Origin: Fistulifera solaris
Lineage: Eukaryota > Bacillariophyta > Bacillariophyceae > Naviculales > Stauroneidaceae
Reading direction: 5' to 3'
Length of the DNA stretch: 64,000 bases
NCBI GenBank assembly: GCA_030295235.1
Contig: AP026132.1
Span: 1,053,501 to 1,117,500 of the forward strand
In this document: one piece after another, positions 36,986 through 47,493 of the stretch
Layout: every line of letters begins with the position of its first letter
Numbering within the stretch: the stretch's first letter is position 1
Notes under the pieces: model-generated
Seen by the model: the letters and a program-made list of their open reading frames with translations, nothing else
Databases searched by the model: none
What the model was told of the DNA's origin: nothing
Program-made: the position numbers and the translations under genes

Positions 36986-37151
36986 AGATTATTTTTTTTA
37001 GTCGTGTGTCGTTTGGTTCCGAATAAAAAAGCTCCGCGCCTGCTCGTCCGCGCGGCATGCAGCCTTTTCTGTGTTGCAGTTCTCTTGACTTCGAGAGGCC
37101 TCATTCATTGTACTGGTAAGCCCCTCAACCTTTTCTAACTAAGCCATCAAC

Positions 37152-40100
37152 ATGGTGGAAACAAATGCCGATGCTCCAGTCTTTCTGCAGCGGACGCGGT
37201 CAGGAACCTTTGGCAACGAAGGACTAAGCGATGCGCCTCAGCTATCGATGAAAGCGAATGCAAGTCCCTATGAAACGGATGTTGCGAACGAATTCAAAGA
37301 TCATGACGGAAACTATGCTCCAACAACCTGGAAAGACATACTACGCGAAAAAGGAAATTTTTGTTTTCGACGAGAAGAGGATCAACTTGCTGAGTTTTAC
37401 GATGAACGAATTTCTAGGAAATCGGAAAAATCGAAACTCATTATTATTCGGGGACCTGTCGGGTGCGGAAAAAGTCGACTTGCTGAAACACTGAGAGAAA
37501 AGGTTGACGATCAGTCTGGCTACTTTCTGGTCGGGCACTTTGACCCTCTCCATTTCGACCCGCCGAAGCCTTATGCAGCTTTTGTCATGGCGATTGAAGC
37601 TTTCACAACTGCTGTTGTTAATCGCGGTGAGGAGGATGCTATACTAGGCGATTGTGCAAGGTTGTCTGCCGAAGACATTGGGATTTTAATTGGAATGGTT
37701 CCCTCCCTGGAACATCTTTTGGTCGCCGAAAAATACAGGAAGTAAAGGAGAATGCTCGGCCCAGAGGACCCGATAGGCTTGGGCGCTTCGTTCGAGTCTT
37801 TCGTTCTTTTCTTAGATGTATCAGCTCGGAGACCAGACCCATAGTATTACTTTTTAAGGGTATGCAGTGGGCAGATCGTTGCTCTTGTGATCTTCTCGGT
37901 GGCATCACCCGTGAAAGTGGCATCGTCGGCCTTTTCTGCATAGGAACAGTTGATACTAATGTGAGACTCGAGAATCGCATAAGCGCTACTTCGCCGGATT
38001 TTCTTCAGCACGGGGACGTCGCTACTATTGAGCTACATAATCTTGATGAGAATCAAGTAAGCCTCTTTCTTACGAAAACGTTTGACGTCTCGACAAAGGG
38101 GACACTGTGGAGCGATTTCGCCAACATGTTATACGTTCAGACTCAAGGGAATTTCTTGTACATAGTTATCTTTCTCGAAATGCTTCTAGCGTCAAAAACG
38201 GTAACGATTCAAGAGGGAACGTGGTCATTCAGTATGGAGGAGGTGCAAAAACAATTACGGGATGCGTCACTTTCGTCCTTCTTCTGCACAACGATTTCGC
38301 TCGAGTCTCAGCAATCTTTGGAATTACTCAAAGTTTGCGCTTGCTTAGGCTCAGAGTTTGATCTAAGAGTCGTAGAAAACGTCTTTGGGTATCAACCAGA
38401 AATGCATCTTGAGGAGCTGTCGTCAAAGGGCTATATAAAACCAGCAGTGAATGGATATGCGTTTGCGCACAATTGTTTTCAAGAGGCGGCCTATGGTCTC
38501 ATTCCTTTAGAGCAACGGAGTCTTTTCCATGTTGAAATTGGTAGGAGGCTTTGGAGGAGCATGGATTCGGACGACGATCTCGATGCAAATCTCTATACTA
38601 TTCTTTCTCAGTTCAGCAAAGGAAAACACTTACTTAAGAGGGACAAAGAATGCCTTCGTCTTGCAAGTCTGTGCTTGCAAGCTGGACAAAAGGCTGCAAA
38701 GGCATCAGCTTTTCGCGCTGCTGTTAGCTACCTAGAGCTGGGCATTTATGTTTTGATGGAGAAAGCGGATGGCAAATTGGGTTGGAAGCAGGCATACCAT
38801 CTTACTTTGTCGCTATACAACGCCGCGGCGGAAATGAATCTCGTTACGTCCCAGTACGAACGGTCGGAGCAGCTCGTGAAGGAAATCTTGCTGCATGCTA
38901 AATCCCCACTTGACAGAGTACAAGCAAATGGAACGCTGATTAGTATCTTTGGAACGATCTCGAAACAACAAGAGGCTATTGACGTCGGACTGAAAGTTCT
39001 CGATGAACTCGGAGAGAGCTTGCCAAAGAGGCGGCTTAAGATGCACATCTTGGTTGAACTTTCGGCTGTCAAGCGGATGCTCCGAGGTAAAAGCGATGAA
39101 CAACTTATGCGACTCGAGCCACTCACCGATACCACCCAACTTTCGTGTTTACAGATCATGTACCTGATCTATTTACATTGCATACTCGTTCGGCCAGAAC
39201 TAGGGGCGCTTGTGGGGCTGCGGTCGCTGAAGATAACCCTGCAATACGGATTGAGTCCTTTTTCGATTTCTACGTTTGCAATCTATGGGATGGTTTGTCT
39301 GGAAATGAAAGACGTGGACGCGGCACATAGATTTGGTCAACTGTCCCTGAAGGTGCTTGATAAGTACGGTTTGGTAGAGTATCTACCGAGGTTGTATGCA
39401 GCGCACTACGGTGTCATCGATTCATGGAAGCGCCCTATTAAAGATTCCCTTCAACCTTTGTTGCACGCACATCAAATTGGTCTTCACACCGGTGACCGTG
39501 AGTTTTCTTTCCTGTGCTTGAACTGCTACTTTTCCATGCGTTTCATAGCGGAATCCTTCTCGATGATCTGATGAGCAAATGGAGAAGCGTAGAAGGTGAA
39601 ATGGCTTCAAGTCGGCAGGAGTCTCTTTTGAAAATGGCTCTTCCTTTCGTGCAGAAGCTTCTCCATCTAATGAATTCAACAAGAGAAGAGGCCCTGACCT
39701 TCAAAGGAGAGATCATGGATATGCTCCTCGAGCACGAGCTCGCCTTCAAAGCAAACCTTTCCTCAGTTGCTACCGATATCATTATTTGCTGCATGATACT
39801 TGCTTACGTCTTCGATGATTTCACACAAGCTGAGACGTTCGCTATTTGGACTGAGAAACATGGTGCTATAGTTCCTACGTTCCAAGAGATCATCCGGCAG
39901 TTTTACAGAGGGCTAATCGCCTTCGCTCTGGCACGACAGAATACGAATCGACGAAAGAATATTCGCATCGGCAGTCAGATCCTGAACCAATTTTCAACAT
40001 TCTACTCCTTAAAGTGTCCCGAAAATTGCTGTGATAAGCAGCATCTGCTGGAGGCGGAGTTAGCATCCGTGAAGGGACAAGGGATCTGGCTTACGCCCAC

Positions 40101-40316
40101 TACACACAAGCCATAGCCATGGCTGAGAAATCTGGCTTTTTGTTTGAACAGGCGCTTATTCACGAACGTTTTGGATTTCACCTTCATGGCGTCGGTGACA
40201 CTGACAAGTCGCGTAGTCATTTACGTCAATCAGTCGATATTTACAACCATTGGGGAGCGAAGGGAAAAGCGAGGTACCTCCAAAGCGTTATTTCATGCAC
40301 TTTTTCACAAAATTAG
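37152..40316 (+). CDS. STAND-type (AAA_16-like) ATPase with helical-repeat tail
   Basis: About 1055-aa predicted signalling NTPase. After a 75-residue disordered start comes an AAA_16-type NTPase module. Its Walker A is IIRGPVGCGKSRLAE (about residue 100), and the Walker B-like strand is IVLLFKGMQWAD (about 235), matching the DDLQWAD motif of the family. The rest is a long alpha-helical TPR-like region ending with HWGAKGKARYL. That ending is the linker which, in related bacterial and algal proteins, leads into GAF, histidine-kinase or cyclase domains; here the protein stops at once. Three frame breaks (A5 near 37727, GG near 39552, GGG near 40082) each want one extra base, giving 1056 codons. 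The ATG at 37152 opens the frame. The substrate or signal is unknown. Confidence 0.75.
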
Positions 40317-40696
40317 ATGCGGTACATGTATTTGTTGTATAAAAGTTTACTTTTTGGTTAATAACTGAACTATACGTTATTATCATGCATGGCATTAAAC
40401 CGTAGCTTAGCACTTAGCACTAAGGTTTTTACAGAACAGGTTGGAAGTCATTTTGCGACATGAACTTGTTTTGATTCTTCCGCGTCACTTTCTTGGATGG
40501 CGAGGTGCGAGGTGAGTCACAAAATGCTTTTATTCAAAACTCAAAGCACACCATTCATTCCGTTCATCAAACACAACAATCATCGCCATCCGATCACTGT
40601 GCAACAAGTATACCAGGTAGTCGGCCGGGACGAGTCATTTATCTACAACGTCTTAATTTCTTCGTTTTCGGTTACGAAAATCTGCGTTAACGACAC
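40317..40696. other. Intergenic, no gene recognised
   Basis: A 380-bp spacer between two plus-strand genes. It should include the ATPase 3' end and the Hsp33 promoter. No repeat or RNA gene is seen. Confidence 0.4.
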
Positions 40697-41991
40697 ATGT
40701 CACCTTTTTCGCAATTACTCAACCGAAACTGGAAAACCTTCATGATGTATGTTGTGTTGACCGTATCGAGACCACAGTTTCTCCAAGCACGAGCTGCATT
40801 CAGCCACAGACATGTAGCTCCACTTCGCAGTCGAAGTCCTCGCGCCATGGGGACCAGTTCCGAGACCACAGATCCGCTGGAAGTGTATCGCAACAAAAAC
40901 AACAATCGCGACCAGATTTTCTCGGCAATTTCCGGTGACGGAGGCATTAAAGTTACCGTTGCGACCATTCGTAACGTGATAAATGACGCCTCCATGCAGC
41001 ACACAATGACGGCTGTTCCAACAGATGCTCTCGGACGAGCCATGACTTGCGGTTTGCTCATGGCGAACGGAATGCAAGAAGAACAGACCGTACAAATTAC
41101 TATGAAAGGTAAGATAATCAATCTCAATACGAAAGCACGCTTACTGTTATATCTAACAACGTATTCGCAGGGGACGGACCATTGCGGGGAGTTGTCGCGA
41201 TTGCGACGGGATCGGGTACCGTCCGAGGCTACGTTGGAAGTCCCATGTTGGGGGAAATGTCGCTTCCCGAAGCGGTTGGAAAGGGATCGGTGCAGGTGGT
41301 AAAAAATCACCCCGACTGGCCGAGACCTTACAACGGTATTACTGCCATTCGTCATGGTGACATTGATCGTGATGTAGGTGAGTAGGTTCAATTAAAAAAT
41401 CGTCGTGTTATCAGTAAATGTTGCTGACTCTGCTTAACAGGTATCTATTTGGCAGAAAGTGAGCAGCGGTCTTGTGCTCTTGCTGCCGCTGTATCGGTCA
41501 AGGGTATTTTGTGTACTTCCGCTGGCGGCTACTTGATTGAACAATTACCAGGTGTCGAACCAGACGTCGTAAAGCAAGTTGAGAAGAATCTTGCGCAACT
41601 CGTCGAAATGGACGGAACAGGCAATCTACCAACTGGTTTATTACTTCAGGTGAGTTACAATGGCTTGCATAGGTAATGCTTGGCTACACTCAGCTGACTT
41701 GATTGTGTTAAACCGTAGGGTCAAACACCAGTAGACATTGCTGCGACGATTCTTGACGGCTTAGATATGAAACCGTTACAGCAAATGGAGCCTGTACTTG
41801 TTTGCCAATGCACGGAAGATCGACTGATGAGGTCTTTGCGGCTACTTCCAAGAGAAGAAGTCGAAGATATATTGGCTAAGGAACAGCAAATTGAAGCCCG
41901 CTGCCAATTTTGCGGCAAAGTTTACCGGTTGGGAAAAGAAGAAATCGAGGAGCGTTTGCAAAACGCGACAGGAGACCCGTCGAAAAGCTGA
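40697..41991 (+). CDS. HSP33: Redox-regulated chaperone Hsp33, organelle-targeted
   Basis: 366-aa eukaryotic homologue of bacterial HslO. Hsp33 is a holdase switched on when oxidation releases zinc from four cysteines. All four are present near the C-terminus as CQC, 30 residues, then CQFC, matching the family spacing. The core has MTCGLLMANGMQ, GVVAIATGSGTVRGYVG and AESEQRSCALAAAV. About 50 extra N-terminal residues rich in Arg/Ser/Phe and lacking acids (RAAFSHRHVAPLRSRSPR) suggest a transit peptide, most simply mitochondrial. Four exons: introns 41109-41170, 41378-41440 and 41650-41718 (62, 63 and 69 bp). The spliced length is exactly 367 codons, with no frame break. Confidence 0.9.
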
Positions 41992-42420
41992 TGAATAAAC
42001 GGATAATAGCGCTGGTACGCGATTAGACTATTATTTTCTTGATATTGAGTATTTAATTGTCTCGCTCACAAGACGCGATTTCTCTTCTTTAGGAGCAAAA
42101 CCTGAGATAACTCATTTCAACAAAATAGGTCTAGTAGCATCGGAATCAAGATAAACAAAGATTGATTTACGTTATTTTTAACATGTATTGCTTCGAAACA
42201 ATGGTGAAGATAACTCAACCATAGCTACAGAGGGCCTTGCCCCGACTCAACCAATACTTTAGTCCCGAAAGTTTTCAACGCCGCATGCCGCATCGTCGCG
42301 CTGCGTATAATGCGTAAGCGTATTTGCACTTTTCGACAGGACCGTTTATTGTATTCATTTACTTACTGTTTGCCTCCTTTCTCAATCATCTTTATTCATT
42401 TGATATTCAATTGAGTTATC
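41992..42420. other. Intergenic, no gene recognised
   Basis: A 429-bp spacer between two plus-strand genes with no open frame, repeat or RNA gene that I can support. Presumably Hsp33 3' UTR and the promoter of the next gene. Confidence 0.4.
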
Positions 42421-43249
42421 ATGCCTGCATCCGCCGGGCGCGTGCGCATGCCGCACAACAATCGCGTATCGGTCAGTGCCTCCCTCAAATCCTCCAATAT
42501 CTGGCAAAAGACCATTGGGCACGATCCGTATGCATCACAAGCCGATAGCCAAGAAGAAAAGGCCCCCGATCACGAAAAAGCCAAACAAGTGCTCGCGGTA
42601 GCTCGACAACAAAATTTGACGGACGGAGCGAATCGTGATGACTTTGCAAAGAAATTATATTTGGGTCTGAAAGGCGGCAAGAAACGACGCGCCGATGAAA
42701 TCGTTGGCGGTCCACCGCAACAATATGACCCGAAATTGCTCGAAGAAGGCTTTAGTTCCAGTGAAGATGAGTTTGTGGAAGTTAAAGACAAAGCGAGTCG
42801 CAAAAGTCGAAAGAAAAGCAAGAAGAGCAAAAAGTCTCGCCGGCGAAAAGACGATGATTCGAGTTCATCCGACTCGGAGAGCCTGTCGACCGATGAAGAG
42901 CGTCGTCGAAAGCGGAAAAAGAGACGAAAGAAGGATAAAAAAGACGAAAAGGAGACATTCACGTCGCCATTCGTCTAGTTCATCCTCGGACGATTCTGAC
43001 ACTAGCGACGATAGCAGTCACAGCCGAAACCGACACTCAAAGAAGAGGCACTCCGAGCGGCGGGAATCGACAAAGAAAGATACAGCGGATAGTAGCATGG
43101 AGACGCTATTTCATCCAGCAGAGCAGTTCTGCGGTTCGAGAAAAGGATATGTCTTCCAGCAAGGAGAACAAGGGCTGGGCTATTACATGGACAAACAACC
43201 CAAGGTGGATAGTACGTTTTTAGAGAAAATGTCGAAATGGGCCGATTGA
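42421..43249 (+). CDS. Lys/Arg/Ser-rich nuclear protein with conserved C-terminal motif
   Basis: About 275 aa. The N-terminal 130 residues are moderately conserved-looking (SNIWQKTIGHDPYAS, DFAKKLYLGLKGGKKRRADE). The middle is a long disordered tract of Lys, Arg and Ser-Asp runs (KSRKKSKKSKKSRRRK, SSSSSDDSDTSDD). The last 40 residues look folded again (RKGYVFQQGEQGLGYYMD). The composition suggests a phosphorylated nuclear protein, possibly of spliceosomal speckles. I do not recognise the family. One frame break in an AAAA run near 42950 joins the acidic/basic tract to the C-terminal motif; removing one A gives 276 codons. Confidence 0.6.
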
Positions 43250-44073
43250 CTCGGTTGCCTTAATTTGCACTGAATAAAAATGAATGTCCATGTGTGCTAC
43301 GTAACGTAGCGCCGGCCCCGGGCCCGGGTGTCTGTATCCAGGGACAGACGCTACCAGTATCTCCCAAGGACCGACCCCGCGTGTGGGATGGGAGAGAACG
43401 AAGAATGCTCCCCGTAGGGGCTAGGAAGGTGGCTACTAGCGTAATAAGGAAAAGAATAGACTAGGATCGATGATTGAGAAAAAACTAAGAAAATCAGAAT
43501 TTCCGTCTGCCTAAAAATATCACGTACTGTATCTACTATAACTCTATGGACCAAAGTGAATTGTCACTTATCCACGACTGCACTTCAGTCGTGAATCCAT
43601 GTTCTTTTGAGCGATAATGCTGCCTACAAATTGTTTGTTCAGCAAAGTCTTGAGCTCCATCTATTGTTATTGTTACTAGTTATTGTTATGAAATCGTCTT
43701 AAGCAGGTTTTTTTACACATTATCTTTATATTTTACGTCGAAAAAGCCTGCAAAACGTTGTCTTCTGAGTTTACTACCAAGTCTACATCATAGCAGATAG
43801 TATAGTGGCAACCAGTCAGACATGAATACGGGTTTTTCATAAGGTGTGAGAGCTTCAATACGGACCGTCCAACACGCGACACCGCAGCGGACGACGAAAA
43901 ACATAACACTTGTTGATGTTGATAATCACAATACAATCGGCAATCCCTCCAAATCAATAGCCTTCTAAACCACTTAAGTGCTTGCATCTGTGCGTTGACG
44001 ACTCGAGATAGTCCATTTGTGCGAAGGAGAACAGGAACCGAAAACGTGCAATCACAAGAGAGTCCGCTCAAAT
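43250..44073. other. Intergenic with GC-rich hairpin block
   Basis: At 43296-43420 several perfect short inverted repeats follow each other: GCTACGT/ACGTAGC with one base between, GGCCCCGGGCCCGGG, TGTCTGT/ACAGACG-like arms and CCCCGTAGGGG. The rest is AT-rich with no supported gene. The upstream 300 bp should be the bL21m promoter. Confidence 0.5.
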
Positions 44074-44855
44074 ATGAATTCTCTCACCACACGTACACTA
44101 CCGTTGACCAGATCTTTGACGCGATGGCTGCGTCCCACTGCCCTGCGTCCCTTCTCACGCGGATTTTCTACCGCTCCGTTACCCAGTTACGCCGCCGTCG
44201 ATCATTCGGAAGCGTACGAACGAGCCATGCAGGGAGGGCACGGACAGCAGCTGGCTTTGGCGGCCTTGGAAGGATATGGTAAAGATGAACCCGATTTTGA
44301 TCCTTTTATCGAAGAAGAAATGGCCGAGGACGGACAAGAGGACGAAGAAGATGAAGATTCGGGCTACTATGACGATGACGAAGGTTCTGGTGTGTTCAAT
44401 AGCGACGGATCGTTACGACGTGCCCCTTCGGAATTAGCAACGCTGCGGGCGGGGGCACCCGCCGGAGGAATGGTGGCCGTCATTGAGTTGGCTGGAACGC
44501 AATATAAAGTCACGACAGATGACTTGCTGATAGTAAACAAGCTGAAACCCGTGGAGAAATTTCAACTCGGATCGGTGCATTCGTTGGATTCCGTCTTGCT
44601 TCTGAGCACTTCTCATTATACGTTGGTGGGCTTACCAAAAGTGGAAGGTGCAGTTGTTGATGTCATGGTAGAAGAAATCACGAAGGATGCGAAGGTGATT
44701 ATCTTTAAAAGAGGAGGAGAAAGCATTCGCAGCGCAAAAATGGCTTCCGCCGAGAGGTTACCATGCTGCGTGTCTTGGATATTCGACCTCCGGAACCCCA
44801 TCAGAAGCAGCTTTATCAAGCGAGACCACCACCCACCTTACCTTCGGATAATTAA
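44074..44855 (+). CDS. MRPL21: Mitochondrial large-subunit ribosomal protein bL21m
   Basis: About 260 aa. A mitochondrial-type presequence (TRTLPLTRSLTRWLRPTA, Arg-rich, no acids) leads into a strongly acidic stretch at about residues 80-115. The bL21 domain follows: VAVIELAGTQYKVTTDDLL, VLLLSTSHYTLVGLPKVEGA and VMVEEITKDAKVIIFK. One frame break in an AAAA run near 44712 hides the rRNA-binding basic loop. With one extra A the protein continues KKRRRKHSQRKNGFRREVT to a stop at 44853, giving 261 codons and the canonical bL21 C-terminus. The ATG at 44074 is the start of the presequence. The acidic insertion between presequence and domain is unusual. Confidence 0.88.
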
Positions 44856-45143
44856 GCTCTCAAAGGATCTAGTGTTGATGCTACAATAAGGGTAGCCGAA
44901 CACTTTCTTTGCCCATGCATCACGGCAGCCTTTCTAATTTGACTACTTTAGACTCGCAAAGACAGCAAAATGGGAAGCTTAAGTAGTAGTATTATAGCAA
45001 CAAAAGAATCATAGCATAGCGAGTGAAGTGTGCTGGTGGCCCTCGAGTGGTATGTGAAATGAGGTACGGCGCCAAAGGTTTGTGTCAACGAATCTATAGC
45101 GTGTTTCGTGATCGTTTGTACAGAGAGAATATTGTTTTGTCAC

Positions 45144-45622
45144 CTACTTGTCGTTGAAACGAATGCGCTTCGCCAAGTTGACCGCGAGGCGAACGGGGTT
45201 TCGGTTGGGAGACGGTGATGTGGAGGGATGTTGGCGCTTTGCGAAGGCAAAGACGATGGAATCGTCTCACTAGTCAGGTATTTGGTGCTCATCCAATCGT
45301 CGTGTAATGGAACATAGCTATATTCAAATGGAGGGCTATCGGTGCACGATTCAAACACGACCGTTAGAGAGCTCGCAACGAGAAACAAGACACAAACATA
45401 CTCAGAAACTTACTCTTCATAGGTGGTTTCGCGAAAGGTTGGATGTAATTCGGTGTACCACGTACCAAACGCTGCCTTCGTATCGATTGGCAATGTCCAA
45501 GCGTAGAGTTCACTCACAGTCTTGCTGGACGCAACATTAGCACTCGGAAGCGCACCCGGTTGAAAGGCCATCACTGAAGTGAGATAGCAGATCAAGAACA
45601 CGACGTTTACTCTTGCTATCAT
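45144..45622 (-). CDS. Small plastid-targeted protein, paralogue A
   Basis: About 133 aa. The N-terminus MIARVNVVFLICYLTSVMA is a signal peptide followed by FQPG; Phe right after the cleavage site is the diatom plastid-import signature. The mature part has the block AWTLPIDTKAAFGTWYTE and, after a 78-bp intron (45336-45413, phase 2), DPPFEYSYVPLHDDW. It ends with a basic helix and a terminal Lys. The gene at 46553 on the other strand has the same layout, intron position and phase. A single missing base in exon 2 (about 45205-45225) is inferred because exon lengths sum to 401 and the alternative frame matches the paralogue's basic tail. The function is unknown. The start is the ATG at 45622. 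Confidence 0.6.
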
Positions 45623-46552
45623 GATGGGCAATTGATACGACGAATCGACTTGAAGAGCTTTTGTAGTCGTAAATTATGGTCTTTGATGTGAGAAAGGTCG
45701 TCCGAATATCGTGCAAGAAATATCGGAGGGAATAATTTATTTGATGGAGGCGCAAACGTTCGAGCTCCTCCAAAACTTCTCGCCAAAGTCCACCCGTTTG
45801 ATGGATCGGACTTGCCTTTCGAAAGTACAACAGTATTGTCGTGTGCGATGACAGATTCAATGCTGGAAACCAGAAAAGCACTTCCTACACTCCTTAACGG
45901 ACGTACTTGACACAAAGGTGTCAAATAATGAGGCTACGTAAGACGAGAAGCCTGTCGAAAGTCAGAAAGGCGAATGACACATTTCGTGATGGCCACCGAT
46001 GTCATGCACGTGATGTCACGGAGATCTTTTGTCGGTTGACCGATGAACGAAAAACGAAACGGCCAGCGCCGCAGACGTGGATTAAAATTTGAAGTCACAA
46101 TGACCCCTCCTCATCCAACTAGCCAATCAAATCGCTGTTTTTCTTTGGACATTTCTAAATCGAAAATCCATTCCGCCAATCATCGTTGATCGTTGCACTT
46201 GTTTTTCTGTGTTTCGCGGGTTGGAAGAAGAAAAGGAAAGACCTTTCTTTTCTCGTCCGTTTCGAAGCGACACACTCGCGCTATCGAGGAAACCTTGACA
46301 CTCGACGTTTCGAAAATTCGTTGTTCGCTCGTTGCTCTTCTTGACACCAAGCGGCAAGTCATAAGCTATTGCCCGTAACTCGTGCAAATTCAATTTGCCA
46401 TCAAGACTTCAACGGAAGCATGTTTAGTCCCCCCACTTCACGACCATCGTGAACCTGAGAAAAGGTCTCACAATTCTTCATTTTGCAAAGCAAGACCCTT
46501 GCAAACAAAGCATCCATTCGAACTTCGAAGAAACAGAAATTATTAAAGCAAA
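45623..46552. promoter_or_regulatory. Shared intergenic region of the divergent plastid-protein pair
   Basis: A 930-bp spacer between two divergent paralogous genes. It contains CACGTGATGTCA at 46007-46018, which overlaps a G-box core with a near-CRE. No other gene is supported; open frames here are short and unstructured. A regulatory role is inferred from position only. Confidence 0.35.
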
Positions 46553-47006
46553 ATGATCCACAACCTGATCAAGGCATCTTTCCTTCTCACTTTGTTATCT
46601 CTTTCGGTGGCATTTCAATTGGGCCCCGTGCGGTTGCCTCGTTTAAAAACTCAACTGAAAGCTTGGTCCCTACCCGTCCCCGAAAGCCCGACGCCTTTTG
46701 GTAAATGGTATCAAGAATGCGATGCGATTGGTCGCAACCGAAAATATGAAGAGTAAGTTTGACATTGTTATGTCCGCTCATTGCAGTATGAGAACACCAC
46801 TAACATGGTCTCCGAATTCTTGATTAATCAGCACACCTTTCGAATACAATTACGTGCCCATATTCGATGATTCAACTGCTACTAATGACGATTCTTCGGC
46901 GCAGACCAACACGCTGGCTCGACAACATCAAAGTAGAGTCCCTGTCGCTACGTCGATTCGGAAAGCAGCTCTACTCGTTCGACGTGCGTGGGTTCCCAAG
47001 AAGTGA
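46553..47006 (+). CDS. Small plastid-targeted protein, paralogue B
   Basis: 124 aa. Signal peptide MIHNLIKASFLLTLLSLSVA is followed by FQLG, again Phe at the predicted cleavage site. The mature part has LKAWSLPVPESPTPFGKWYQE and, across a 79-bp phase-2 intron (46753-46831), DTPFEYNYVPIFDD. The C-terminus is basic (SIRKAALLVRRAWVPKK). Aligning with paralogue A by eye gives shared A-W-x-L-P, F-G-x-W-Y, Y-E-E-D-x-P-F-E-Y-x-Y-V-P and a basic tail. There is no frame break; the spliced length is 125 codons. The family is not one I recognise. The stroma or thylakoid is the likely place of action. Confidence 0.65.
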
Positions 47007-47493
47007 GATGTCATCCAGAGTTCTCCTTTTCATCTACCTTTCATACTGCTATGCTATGTCCAAAATATACCGCTACTGAACAAACCGACTCACTCATCTA
47101 GAAGAATAGAAATAGAAGAAAGATTGTTAATATAAAATCCCTTTCACCAACAAGTGGTCGATCTATGTCTTTGTAGAGCACTGGTATCAAGATGTTTCTT
47201 TCTGATGACTTCATGAGCTTTAAGGCTGTAGAAACCTACACTATCGTTGTTTTTTGTTTTTAGGTTTTTGTTGTAAACTTATTAGACGATTTGGACCTAA
47301 AAATTACTATAGGAAAAAGTTTATATTACTTTTTTCATGACTGGATTTTATCATGAATTAATCATTAACCTTAACGTTGCAAGGATATTTGCACGCGTTG
47401 CGTTTTATTTTTGCGAGCCGTAAGCCGTATCGTGGCAACACCATGAAGTAATTATTATCAAAAGACCGTCGATACTATCAAAGTTATTTCACT
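47007..47493. other. Intergenic, AT-rich
   Basis: A 487-bp AT-rich spacer between two plus-strand genes. No open frame, repeat or RNA gene is supported. Confidence 0.4.

Noticed and set aside
40687-41391. 234-codon minus-strand frame opposite Hsp33
   Set aside because: It is antisense to a well-supported gene, crosses that gene's introns and shows no domain.
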